Assembly: GCF_013391635.1 (NCBI RefSeq)
Contig: NZ_JACAWU010000002.1
Span: forward strand, 558,001-622,000
Direction of reading: 5' to 3'
Source of the DNA: Natronomonas gomsonensis
Lineage (GTDB): Archaea > Halobacteriota > Halobacteria > Halobacteriales > Haloarculaceae
DNA length: 64,000 nt
The first letter of the stretch is position 1; every line of letters starts with the position of its first letter. This document shows, one piece after another, positions 16,905 to 25,230 of this stretch. A program made the translations under genes and the position numbers. The notes below the pieces were generated by a model. That model did not search any database. It was not told the DNA's origin and saw nothing but the letters and a program-made list of their open reading frames with translations.

Positions 16905-17933
16905 TCACTCGAAATCCGCGATGCGCTCGGCCGCGTCGAATCCGGTTTCGACCGCCCGATGGACGCGGCCCTCACCTGCAGTCCAGTCGCCGGCGACGTA
17001 CAGTCCGGCCTCCTCGGCGGTCCGAAGCGCCTCGGCGTCCCCGCCGTCGTCCGGGAGTGCGTAGCGCCACCCCTGTCGGTCGGTCCACTCGGGGTCGGCC
17101 AGTCGGTCGTCGCAGAGGAGGTCCGCGACCAATCGCGCCGCGTCTGCCTTCACCTCCTCGCTCGGGTCGTCGTAGCGCTCGACGGACCACGCCGGCGCCA
17201 TCTGGGCGACCAGAAGCGTCTGGCCGTCGGGGACGTGGCCGGACTTTAGTTCCTCGCGTGCGAGCCACCCCACCTCGTGTTCCCGGTCGGTGTCGAGCAG
17301 CGCGTACCACGGATATTCGAGTTCGAAATCGTAGTTCAACACGACCGTGTAGATGGTGCGGAACGGGACGGCGTCGACGGCGTCGTGGAGTTCACCGAGC
17401 CGGGAGTCGTTCCACGAGGATGCCGCGAGGAGGTCGGCGGTCTGTGGCGCCGGCGGCGTGAGAAGCACCGCGTCGAAGGCACCGAGTTCCTCGCCGTCGG
17501 TGTCGTGGAGTCGCCAGTTTTCGCCGTCGCGGTCGAGACGCCCCACTCGCGTCTCGAAGTGTATCTCGGTATCCGTCTCGGCGAACAGTCGCTTTGCGAG
17601 TTGCGTGATGCCGGCCTCGTAGGTCCACTTGCGTTCGTCTCGGTCTTCGCCAGGGCCGATTTCGCCGTCGGCACCGAACGTCCAGACCGGCGCCTCGATG
17701 TCGGCCAATCCCTCGGACGGCAACGCTTCGGTGAGCAGTCGGTCCACGCGGTCGGATCCGGATTTGACGTAGTTGGCACCGTGGTCGTAGGTACAGCCGT
17801 GTTTCCGGCGGGTCGCGGCACGGCCACAGACGCCCCGGGACTTCTCGAAGACAGTCACGTCGCAGTCCGTCTCCCGGAGGCGGTAGGCGGCCGCGGCGCC
17901 GGATGCACCGGCGCCGACGATTGCGATGTTCAT
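16905..17933 (-). CDS. FAD-dependent amine oxidase-like (renalase-type) oxidoreductase
   Basis: A 342-residue flavoprotein. Its N-terminus carries the dinucleotide-binding GAGASGAAAAYRL and the glutamate VFEKSRGVCGR, where the Cys-Gly-Arg motif resembles the covalent or ring-contact region of the renalase/amine oxidase group. DHGANY follows about residue 50. Near the C-terminus VAGDWTAGEGRVHRAVETG is the second FAD-binding element. The substrate is unknown; relatives oxidise amines or dihydronicotinamide isomers. I begin at ATG 17933 because the Rossmann fold starts there. It is convergent with the UPF0104 gene (11 bases apart) and lies 41 bases after an MBL hydrolase gene on the same strand, so the two may be co-transcribed. 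Confidence 0.82.
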   Translation of the reverse strand: MNIAIVGAGASGAAAAYRLRETDCDVTVFEKSRGVCGRAATRRKHGCTYDHGANYVKSGSDRVDRLLTEALPSEGLADIEAPVWTFGADGEIGPGEDRDERKWTYEAGITQLAKRLFAETDTEIHFETRVGRLDRDGENWRLHDTDGEELGAFDAVLLTPPAPQTADLLAASSWNDSRLGELHDAVDAVPFRTIYTVVLNYDFELEYPWYALLDTDREHEVGWLAREELKSGHVPDGQTLLVAQMAPAWSVERYDDPSEEVKADAARLVADLLCDDRLADPEWTDRQGWRYALPDDGGDAEALRTAEEAGLYVAGDWTAGEGRVHRAVETGFDAAERIADFE

Positions 17934-17974
17934 ACTCCGGGTAGGTCCGGCGCGTTCAAAAGCACGCGTTCGCC

Positions 17975-18652
17975 CTACAACTCTGCCGCGAGTTCCCGAA
18001 GCCGGTCGCTCCCGCCGGGGGAAACCGGCCGGCCGTGGCCAACGCAGGCGTGTTCGAACGACTCCCCTGCGACCCGGCGGATGCTGTCGGCGATACAGCC
18101 GGTGTCGTAGGAATCCAGCCATGGCGGGGCGACGAACTGGCCATCGGACTCCCAGACGAGGTCGCCGAGCAAGCCGGCGTCGAGGCCGTCGTTGAGGTAC
18201 ACGGTGTGTCCGGGGTTGTGACCGGGCGTGTGAACCGCCCGGAAGCCACCGATTCGGTCGCCGTCTTCGACGGTTCGGAGGTCGAGCTTTTCGAGCGAGT
18301 ACAGCCGCCTGACGAGGCGATGGAACGCCCCCTTGTGGTGGTTCCACGGTGGCGACCACCGACGGCGGACGAGGTCGGCGTCGGCCGCCCCGATGTAGAC
18401 GGGGGCGTCGACGTCGAGTCGCGCCAGACCCCCCACGTGGTCGATGTCGTAGTGGGTCAGCAGGATACGGTCGATGTCGGCGCCCTCGTAGCCCGCATCG
18501 CGGAGCTCCCCGTCGAGCGAGCGGCGCGGTATCGGCAACCCGGCATCGACGAGCGTCACGTCGCCGTCGTCGACGAGGTAGGCGTTCGAGCCGACCGGCT
18601 CGGGCCAACTGACCCCGAGCAGGTACACGCCGTCGGCAACGGGTCGCGCCAT
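17975..18652 (-). CDS. MBL-fold hydrolase
   Basis: A 225-residue metallo-beta-lactamase-fold protein with THYDIDHVGG as the first metal box (H-x-D-x-D-H, not the usual H-x-H), a second His in HTPGHNPGHT, an Asp in LGDLVW and the final His in GHGRPV. It resembles glyoxalase II-like and lactonase-like hydrolases with substrate unknown. ATG 18652 is used, because ten further residues upstream are not domain-like. This is the third full MBL protein in the first 19 kb, and two of the three share the H-x-D variant. Confidence 0.8.
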   Translation of the reverse strand: MARPVADGVYLLGVSWPEPVGSNAYLVDDGDVTLVDAGLPIPRRSLDGELRDAGYEGADIDRILLTHYDIDHVGGLARLDVDAPVYIGAADADLVRRRWSPPWNHHKGAFHRLVRRLYSLEKLDLRTVEDGDRIGGFRAVHTPGHNPGHTVYLNDGLDAGLLGDLVWESDGQFVAPPWLDSYDTGCIADSIRRVAGESFEHACVGHGRPVSPGGSDRLRELAAEL

Positions 18653-18728
18653 ATCCGGCCGTTGGAGCGCCGGCGGTATCAACCCAGTGCGTCGGGCGCG
18701 TGGAGGAAAGCGTCAGCGGGTCGGACAG

Positions 18729-19427
18729 TCAGGCCTCGGTGCCGCCACCGATGGCGTCGGGTTCCGGTGGGTCACTCGACCGAACATCACTCCAGGTGTG
18801 GCCGATGACGTAGTACGCCGAAACCACGAAGTAGAACGACACGAACACGCCGACGATGGAGCCCAACACGGGGACGACGTTCAACACGCCGGCGATGACC
18901 CCGCCGATGAGAATCATCACGAAGGCGGTCAGCCAGCCGACGGCGTACCGCCGGTCGAAGAGGACCAATCGAAGCGTGTCGAACTCGAATCCCGACCCGA
19001 TGCGGCGCGTTTCGGTGTAGTTCGCCAGGGCTGCCGGCGTCACGTACGCGACGACGAGGTTGAGCGCGAACGCCACCAAGAGGCCGGCGGCGAGTGCGAG
19101 CCCACCGAGTGCGGCCGTGTTCTCCCCGCCCGCGAAGCCGAGGAAACCGATGCCGATGGCGAGAAACGCCACGATGGCCGGCAGCAGGCTGTACGCGAAG
19201 AGGATGACGAACGCCTTCGCGCCGTCGACTATCATCGCCTCGTAGTCGTCGAACACCGGCGGTTCGTCGTCACCCTCCGAGGTTCGGTCGATGACCCGGA
19301 GGATGTACCCCAACGCGAGGAATCCGGGCACGAGAAGCCACGCGAACAACAGACACAACCCACCGATGACGACCGTCTTGACGACGTCGTCGCTCTCCCG
19401 TGGGTAGTTGAACGCGTCCTCTATCAT
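18729..19427 (-). CDS. DUF4013-family multi-pass membrane protein (paralogue)
   Basis: A 232-residue protein with about six hydrophobic segments. It opens with Met-Ile-Glu-Asp-Ala-Phe-Asn-Tyr-Pro, the same signature as the protein at 10191-11024, and carries the corresponding GYILRV segment, so the two are paralogues. A TATATA cluster lies upstream at 19563-19570. Function is unknown. It stands alone between elp3 (end 19621) and the MBL gene. Confidence 0.7.
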   Translation of the reverse strand: MIEDAFNYPRESDDVVKTVVIGGLCLLFAWLLVPGFLALGYILRVIDRTSEGDDEPPVFDDYEAMIVDGAKAFVILFAYSLLPAIVAFLAIGIGFLGFAGGENTAALGGLALAAGLLVAFALNLVVAYVTPAALANYTETRRIGSGFEFDTLRLVLFDRRYAVGWLTAFVMILIGGVIAGVLNVVPVLGSIVGVFVSFYFVVSAYYVIGHTWSDVRSSDPPEPDAIGGGTEA

Positions 19428-19562
19428 CGGTCTTCACCCCACGTTGCCGCCGCGAGTCGAGCCGACTCGCTACCGGCGGTCAGACGACGATACGACAGTG
19501 CTTCCGGACGTTCTGGATACATGATTACACCGCATTGCGGTCGAATCGAATACGCCGTCCGA

Positions 19563-19570
19563 GTATATAG
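19563..19570 (-). promoter_or_regulatory. Possible promoter (TATATA) in the elp3-DUF4013 spacer
   Basis: The 193-base spacer 19428-19620 is A+T-richer than its surroundings and contains a TATATAGC cluster here (minus-strand GCTATATA). If it drives the DUF4013 gene, the 5' leader would be about 100 bases, unusually long for this window. Nothing else recognisable (no tRNA, no hairpin array) is seen in the spacer. Confidence 0.3.
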
Positions 19571-19620
19571 CTATTCGTAGCGTATCCTCCAATAAGCGAT
19601 TATTACAAGCCGAGCACGAC

Positions 19621-21282
19621 TCAGAGACGCGTCGAGACGTACGGGCCGTCCTGGTAGTAACCCAACTTCTCGCGGTAGTACTCCCGGACGCCGATGCCGG
19701 AGATGACCGAGAGCTTGTCGTAGCCAGCGTCCGCGGCCATGTGTTCGGCTTTCTCCAGCAGTCGGCGGCCGTAGCCCTTGTGTTGGTGGTCGGTTTCCGA
19801 CGCTTGTCCGACGCCGACCTCGTTGCCGTAGACGTGCAACTCCCGGACGAGGGCGGCGTTGCCGAGTTCTCGTCGAACCGGGTCGTTCGGGAACCGCAGT
19901 CGACAGAACCCCACGAGCAAGTCCTTCTCGAAGTCCTCGAAGGAGATGAAGTGTTCCGTGCCGCCGGCGACTTCGTAGGTCAACACGTCCATCTCGACGT
20001 TCTCGGGGTCTTCGTCGTTCATGCCGACTTCTCGACACCGGATGCAGTCACACTCCCAGCCGTGTTCTTCCATCCGTTTTCGGGCCAACTGTCGGAGGTT
20101 GGACTTCCAGACGCCGGCGTCGATGAAGTCCGCGGGGATGTCGCGTTGGACGCGCTGGAGGCGGGTGTAGCGCGGAATCATCGACTTGATTTCGGCGACC
20201 AACTCGGCGGCTTCCTCGTTGGTGAGGGGGTCGTACTCCTCGTTGCGCCACATGTCGTAGGTGATTGTGTCGCGGACGACGAGCGTCGGGTATATTTTCA
20301 GGTAGTCGGGCCGCCAGTCGGGGCTCTCGAACAGTTCCCGGAAGTCCTCCAGACACATCTCCTTGGACATGCCGGGTTGGCCGGGCATCATGTGGAAGCC
20401 GACCTTGAACGCCGAATCCCGGAGGCGGCGGTTGGCGTCGATGCTGGCCTGGACGCCGTGGCCGCGGTGCATCTCCCGGTTGACGCGTTCGTAGGTGGTC
20501 TGGACGCCCACCTCGACTTTCGTCCCGCCCACATCCAGCATGCGGTCTATCTGTTCGGGGTCACACCAGTCCGGCTTGGTCTCGAAGGTGGTGCCGATGT
20601 TGCGTATCTGGCCGGTCTCGTTTTCGGCGATAACGTCTTCGAGATATCGGAACTCGACATCGTCGGGGTCCGGTTTGAACGACTCCTCCTCGCTGGGAGT
20701 CGGCTCGCTATCGAGGTCGTAGTCGTTCATCGCTTCGAGGGCGCGCTTGACGAACCACTCCTGGTAGTCGTGGGAGCGGGCGGTCATCGTCCCGCCCATC
20801 AGGATGAGTTCGACCTTGTCGACGGGGTGGCCGATGTTCCGGAGCTGGTGGAGCCGCAGCGTCACCTGTCCGTATGGGTCGTAGTCGTTCTGGACGCCAC
20901 GGGCCGCGGCGGGTTCCTCGCCCGTGTAGCTCTGCGAGGAGGAGAACTCCGAGGCCGGCCCGCCGGGGCAGTACAGACACTTCCCGTGGGGGCAGGTGTG
21001 CGGGGAGGTCATGATGGCCACGGGCGAGACGCCTGAGGCGGTCCTGACGGGCTTGCGCTGGAGAATCGGCTCTAGCTCCTCGCGGCGCTCCTCGGGAGCG
21101 TAATCGAGCAACTCGGTGTTCTTCGGCACCTTCGGGGAGGAGTACTCCCGACAGGCGTCCATCTTGGCGGTTTCGAGGTTCTCGCGGTCGATGTCGCCGG
21201 CGAGGATGTCAGCTACCAGCGACTCACAGACGCGCTCGAAGGCCTCCGTCTCCGCAGGGTCCGGCTCCGTGTCCGCGCTCAT
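19621..21282 (-). CDS. elp3: Elp3: radical-SAM/acetyltransferase tRNA U34 modification enzyme
   Basis: A 553-residue archaeal Elp3, which uses acetyl-CoA and radical S-adenosylmethionine chemistry to build the carboxymethyl group on wobble uridine 34 of tRNA. Seen: the Fe-S cluster cysteines Cys97-x4-Cys102-x2-Cys105, in a CPHGKCLYC context followed by PGGP, LILMGGT, and the C-terminal GNAT domain with the acetyl-CoA-binding GYGRRLLEKAE segment. Archaeal Elp3 acts without the other Elongator subunits, and none are seen here. Start: ATG 21282 rather than a TTG five codons upstream. It is on the minus strand, with the lipoprotein gene ending 36 bases upstream of it. Confidence 0.96.
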   Translation of the reverse strand: MSADTEPDPAETEAFERVCESLVADILAGDIDRENLETAKMDACREYSSPKVPKNTELLDYAPEERREELEPILQRKPVRTASGVSPVAIMTSPHTCPHGKCLYCPGGPASEFSSSQSYTGEEPAAARGVQNDYDPYGQVTLRLHQLRNIGHPVDKVELILMGGTMTARSHDYQEWFVKRALEAMNDYDLDSEPTPSEEESFKPDPDDVEFRYLEDVIAENETGQIRNIGTTFETKPDWCDPEQIDRMLDVGGTKVEVGVQTTYERVNREMHRGHGVQASIDANRRLRDSAFKVGFHMMPGQPGMSKEMCLEDFRELFESPDWRPDYLKIYPTLVVRDTITYDMWRNEEYDPLTNEEAAELVAEIKSMIPRYTRLQRVQRDIPADFIDAGVWKSNLRQLARKRMEEHGWECDCIRCREVGMNDEDPENVEMDVLTYEVAGGTEHFISFEDFEKDLLVGFCRLRFPNDPVRRELGNAALVRELHVYGNEVGVGQASETDHQHKGYGRRLLEKAEHMAADAGYDKLSVISGIGVREYYREKLGYYQDGPYVSTRL

Positions 21283-21317
21283 TCGTTGCCGGGACAACGG
21301 GGCGCGACGGTAAGTGG

Positions 21318-22232
21318 CTAGCGGTCCTCGGCGTCGACGGTTCGAACGGTGAAGACGGTCTCCTCGTGTTCGAGACGCGTCTCCGGGCCCACCTCGACCG
21401 CTCTGACAGGCGCTTCCGAGAGGTACTGAAACACCAGCGGCGCCGACGCCGTGTTGATTCGAACCGAACGGACCTCGGATAACAGCGGAATCGTATCCCG
21501 GAACATCGGTATCGCGCCGATGACCTCCGGAACCACGGAGACAGCGTCCTCCGGGTCGTCGTCGACGCGCTCGAAGACGACCGTCCGCTCGGCGAGTGGA
21601 CTCCAGACCAGCGTCGCCACGTCCCCGTCGATGCGCGGCGACCCGGTGGGCCGCACCTCGTAGTCGGTTCCGGACACCTCGAACAGCGCGCCGAGCGGAA
21701 CGTTCTCACCACCGATTTCCCCGTTATCGACGCGAACGTCTTCGATGCGAGCGTACAGCCCCGGCCCCAACACCGGGAGGCTGAACACGTTCGTGATGTT
21801 GTGACGGCGACGCCACACGCTGTTCGGGTCGACCGACGTGAGTCCACCGCGGTTTATGTGTGGCGCGAGGATTCGGACCCACCGCGAGCCAGTGTACTTC
21901 TGCAGGCCCCACCCCGACGACACGTACAGCGCCGTGTCGCGGTCGTTTCGGAGTCGTATCGGCGCGCTCGGCGCCTCGGGTGTGAACAGTTCTCGGTTCG
22001 GCTCTACGGCCATCTTCTCGTCGCCGGACAGTTCGTGGAACAACCTAACCCCCTCTGGCGTGGGGGTGTCGGCGTCGAATCGCGAGTCCGCAGGTGACAA
22101 CGGACCGCTATCGCTGCCTTCGTCCTCCGGAACTCCTACGGGTGTCACCGTCGGCGTCGAGTCGGACTCCCGGCCGCCGCTACAACCGGCGAGTCCCGCC
22201 GCGAGAGCCGCGAGGACGGTCCGTCGGCGCAT
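21318..22232 (-). CDS. Predicted lipoprotein with Tat-type signal, unknown function
   Basis: A 304-residue secreted protein. The N-terminus Met-Arg-Arg-Arg-Thr-Val-Leu followed by a hydrophobic run and a Leu-Ala-Gly-Cys lipobox (Cys at about residue 17) indicates Tat export and lipid anchoring outside the membrane, the common haloarchaeal route. A Ser/Thr/Asp-rich linker follows, then a beta-rich domain (RLRNDRDTALYVSSGWGLQKY...) that looks like an immunoglobulin-like fold. No enzyme motif is seen. ATG 22232 is the start that puts the signal at the extreme N-terminus; a longer version would bury it. Confidence 0.7.
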   Translation of the reverse strand: MRRRTVLAALAAGLAGCSGGRESDSTPTVTPVGVPEDEGSDSGPLSPADSRFDADTPTPEGVRLFHELSGDEKMAVEPNRELFTPEAPSAPIRLRNDRDTALYVSSGWGLQKYTGSRWVRILAPHINRGGLTSVDPNSVWRRRHNITNVFSLPVLGPGLYARIEDVRVDNGEIGGENVPLGALFEVSGTDYEVRPTGSPRIDGDVATLVWSPLAERTVVFERVDDDPEDAVSVVPEVIGAIPMFRDTIPLLSEVRSVRINTASAPLVFQYLSEAPVRAVEVGPETRLEHEETVFTVRTVDAEDR

Positions 22233-22312
22233 ACTACTCGTTGGGCCGCCGGTGGTAAAACCCAACCGCCGCTGTGGGCGGTTCGTATCGAACTGCAGAA
22301 ACAGATGACCGC

Positions 22313-24454
22313 TCAGGCCGAGGCGGTGACGACCTGTTCGGCGAGTGCGTCGACGAGTGTGTCGAGGACGGCCTCGCGCTCACCGGCGAGGAACTCGAGT
22401 TTCGGCTCGCGGGCGCCGGGGTTGTCGACGCCGGCCTCCGGCGATTCGAGTTGCAGCGAAGCGACGATAGCCTCCAAATCCAGCGCCGCGTCGGTGCGGA
22501 TGTGGAGTTCGTCGGTCGCCACGCCGACGACGGCGTCGACGTCGAGCCGTCGGGCGAGTTCGTCCAACAGAAGTCGGGTCGGCGGGAAGTCGTAGGTGTG
22601 GGTGTAGGCCTCGGTGTCGAGGACGGCCACGGTTGCGCCGTCGACGCTCCGTTCGTCGAGGTTCGCGGTCGCGGTTTCGAGTTCCGCCTCGAGTTTCCGG
22701 CCGAACTGCTCGGAGACCTGCTCTGCGAGCCCGGTGCGCTTCTCGAACAGCAAGTCGACGATGAGTTCGCGCTTGTCCTCGTAGGACTGATAGAACGCCT
22801 CCAGTGCGATTGCCTCCCGAAGCTGTCGGGCGGTGTCGTCGTCGACGCCGGCCTCGGCGGCCAACTCGACGTACGCCTCGGGCGTGTCGTCCCAGTAGCT
22901 GATGGCCGGCAGGTGGGTTAGGTCGTCGCGAACGTCGCCGTTGACGGCGGCAGCGACGTTGGCCGCGACGGTCGTGGCGGTCCGGTCGGCGACGGTGACG
23001 AGCGAGTCGATTTCGTCGACGACTTCGCTGTCGGCGGGCCGGCCGTCGAGGACGACCCGCGGGGCACCGTAGATGTCGAGCAACTCGAGGCCGTCCGTGG
23101 AGGCGGCAGTCGAGCCTGCAGCGGCGAAGACGAAAAGCGGGAGTTTCTCGTCGTGACGCTCGCGGTCGCCGAGCATCCGGGTCACGTCCTTCGTCGCGTC
23201 GTTCATGTCGTAGACGCCGTCTTCGAGCGGTCGTCGGTCGAAGTAGTGGTAGACGGCGTCGGCGGAGGCGTGCTGTTCTTTGACGAGCGGGAGAATCGCT
23301 CGCTCGACGGCGGCGCCGGCGACGTAGCCGTCGGTCGTCGCATCGTGGCGGACGACGACGGGTCGGGATTCGAGGACTGCACGGCGGATGGTCGTCGCCG
23401 CGTCGGTGATATCAGCGGTGATGGCTTCGATGGCGTCGTCGTCGGCCAGCGGCTCGACTGAGTCGGCGCTGGCCTGGTCGTCGAGGGCGTCGTCCATCCG
23501 CTGTTCGACCTCTGCCTTGGCGTCGGCCTCCAGCTCGACGAGGGATTCGGTTTCGACCTGAATCTCGTCGCGTCGGAGTCGAACCTCGCCGTCGAGGCGG
23601 ACGTAGTCGTCGGCCTCGATGTCGGGATAGGCGCGAACGCCGGCCTCGACGAAGGCCGCACAGTCGACGACGCCAGTCTCATCGCGGAGTTCGAACACCG
23701 TGGGGCCGGACGTCTGGCGGGCGGAGACGACTTCGCCCTCCAGTCGGACCACATCGCCGACGTGTTCTCGGAGCGTCCCCACCGGCACGCGGTCGATGTC
23801 GCCTACGGCTTCGTCGGTCTCACTTCCGGCGGCGTCGCTCTCTTCGGTGACCGGTTCGTCTTTGGCCGCGATGTCGGCGAGTTCCTCGTCGCTCGGATTG
23901 CCGCCGGTCTGTTCGTCGGCTTTCGCCTCGGTCGCTTTCGCTTCGGTCGGCTCATCCTCCGTCGCCTCCTCGGTGGCCGTCTCCGGTTCCCGTCCTGATT
24001 CCGGCTCGGCGGCGGACTCCTCGGTCGATGCGTCGGTGTCGCTCTCCTCGGATTCCGCGTCGTCGCTCTCGCCGTACTCGTCGGCGAGGTAGTCGCCGTC
24101 GGGCGAGTCGACGAGAACGCCGCGGAACTCTCGTTCGGACTGGCGGATGGACCAGCCGAGGTCGATGTCGCCGTTGTCTCGGATGTTGTTCACCTGCACG
24201 AACACGTCGTCGCCGACCTCCCAGTCGAGGCTCTCGAGTCGCCGGTCGAGTTTGCTCCGGTGGAGCAGTCCGGTGACGTTACCGATGTTGATGAACACGC
24301 CGAACTCGGCGTAGCCGTCGACGGTCCCCCGGTAGAAACGGCCTGGGGTCAGTTGGGAGGGCTGGTCGCCTCTGAACTCGAAGACGACGTCCTCCTGGTG
24401 GACATCGCAAATCGGCCCGTCGGAAGACGTGCCGCAAATGATACAGTCGGGCAT
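22313..24454 (-). CDS. S1/OB-fold protein with degenerate DHH (RecJ-like) domain
   Basis: A 713-residue multi-domain protein. It has an N-terminal zinc-knuckle-like segment (Cys4, Cys7, Cys16, His19), an S1 RNA-binding domain (about 36-105), a low-complexity Asp/Glu/Ala/Thr linker (about 120-215), an OB fold of the tRNA-anticodon/replication-protein type (about 222-300), a Glu/Asp-rich helix, then a DHH-type phosphoesterase region to the end. The DHH catalytic boxes are not intact. Motif I near residue 368 reads His-Asp-Ala-Thr-Thr-Asp-Gly where H-x-D-x-D-G is expected, and the usual Asp-His-His is Asp-Gly-Arg. It may be an inactive scaffold like Cdc45 or a weak nuclease. A TATA-like box about 27 bases upstream supports the ATG at 24454. 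Confidence 0.8.
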   Translation of the reverse strand: MPDCIICGTSSDGPICDVHQEDVVFEFRGDQPSQLTPGRFYRGTVDGYAEFGVFINIGNVTGLLHRSKLDRRLESLDWEVGDDVFVQVNNIRDNGDIDLGWSIRQSEREFRGVLVDSPDGDYLADEYGESDDAESEESDTDASTEESAAEPESGREPETATEEATEDEPTEAKATEAKADEQTGGNPSDEELADIAAKDEPVTEESDAAGSETDEAVGDIDRVPVGTLREHVGDVVRLEGEVVSARQTSGPTVFELRDETGVVDCAAFVEAGVRAYPDIEADDYVRLDGEVRLRRDEIQVETESLVELEADAKAEVEQRMDDALDDQASADSVEPLADDDAIEAITADITDAATTIRRAVLESRPVVVRHDATTDGYVAGAAVERAILPLVKEQHASADAVYHYFDRRPLEDGVYDMNDATKDVTRMLGDRERHDEKLPLFVFAAAGSTAASTDGLELLDIYGAPRVVLDGRPADSEVVDEIDSLVTVADRTATTVAANVAAAVNGDVRDDLTHLPAISYWDDTPEAYVELAAEAGVDDDTARQLREAIALEAFYQSYEDKRELIVDLLFEKRTGLAEQVSEQFGRKLEAELETATANLDERSVDGATVAVLDTEAYTHTYDFPPTRLLLDELARRLDVDAVVGVATDELHIRTDAALDLEAIVASLQLESPEAGVDNPGAREPKLEFLAGEREAVLDTLVDALAEQVVTASA

Positions 24455-24476
24455 TACTGTGAACGTACAGTCGGGG

Positions 24477-24484
24477 CTTAAAAC
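24477..24484 (-). promoter_or_regulatory. TATA-like element of S1/OB/DHH protein gene
   Basis: GTTTTAAG on the minus strand is centred about 27 bases upstream of the ATG at 24454, in a short G+C-poor patch. It suits a leaderless start. Confidence 0.55.
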
Positions 24485-24503
24485 GGTTGTCGGATTCTAT
24501 CCG

Positions 24504-25133
24504 TTACCGCGGGTCCGGCGTGATGTCGATGCCGACGGCGGCTTCGAACGCCCCGATGCCGCCGAAGGCGAACCCGAAGACGAACAGTGCGGGCACGCTG
24601 GCGGCGAGGACTGCCCGCGGCATCGGCGTCTCGTGGACGACGCTGATTCCGACGACCAGCAGAATACAGCCGTACAGGGCGGCGAGCGTCTGTATCGCCG
24701 GAACCGGAATCGCCGCGAACGCGCCGGGAGCCGCCGCGTAGGCGATTATTTGAACCGTCTCGCTGACGCCGCCGCGGTTCTTTGCGACGGGAATCAGCGC
24801 CAGCGTCCCGACAGCGGCCGCGAGATGCAACACGAGCGGTGCAACGAGAAAGCAGGCCGCAACGAGGACGACCGCCGCCGAGAGGTAGACGCTTCCCGTC
24901 GCCGCGGCGATGCGACCGTACCCCGACAGCGTCTCGGGGGCCACGAGGAGGCGCCCCCCGACGTAGGCGATGGCGACGGCGATGGCGAAGGTCAATCCCG
25001 GTGCTTGGTCGCCGGGGGCGACCCCGTTCTCGAAGAACCGTCTCGGTCGAAGTAGCACCTCGACCCACGCCCGAGCGAGTCCCCGCGGCCCGCGGGCACG
25101 GCCACCGCTCGGGTTTTCGACCCACTGCGTCAC
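24504..25133 (-). CDS. YIP1-family-like membrane protein
   Basis: A 209-residue protein with an N-terminal cytoplasmic segment (RARGPRGLARAWVEVLLRPR-type, basic) and five predicted membrane helices. The LLRPRRFFENG stretch just before the first helix is typical of YIP1-domain proteins in archaea, whose role is unknown. The start is GTG at 25133 because no in-frame ATG lies nearby upstream. It is on the minus strand, 49 bases upstream of the S1/OB protein gene, and is divergent from the lipoprotein gene at 25231. Confidence 0.65.
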   Translation of the reverse strand: MTQWVENPSGGRARGPRGLARAWVEVLLRPRRFFENGVAPGDQAPGLTFAIAVAIAYVGGRLLVAPETLSGYGRIAAATGSVYLSAAVVLVAACFLVAPLVLHLAAAVGTLALIPVAKNRGGVSETVQIIAYAAAPGAFAAIPVPAIQTLAALYGCILLVVGISVVHETPMPRAVLAASVPALFVFGFAFGGIGAFEAAVGIDITPDPR

Positions 25134-25198
25134 GCATCGACGTTGGTGGGGTCGCTGTATGAGGGTTCCGGGACGGAACAGGGTGCGTTATCACCGGG

Positions 25199-25207
25199 GT
25201 ATTTAGT
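25199..25207 (+). promoter_or_regulatory. TATA-like element of frameshifted lipoprotein gene
   Basis: GTATTTAGT is centred about 28 bases before the ATG at 25231. An intact promoter ahead of a broken gene suggests either a recent mutation or a sequencing error. Confidence 0.5.
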
Positions 25208-25230
25208 GAGTGGCGACCACACCCCGGCGT

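Noticed and set aside
16905-18608. Reading the flavin oxidoreductase as a 567-residue protein with an extended N-terminus
   Set aside because: The extra 225 residues are arginine-rich shadow of the MBL gene; the Rossmann motif begins right at ATG 17933.
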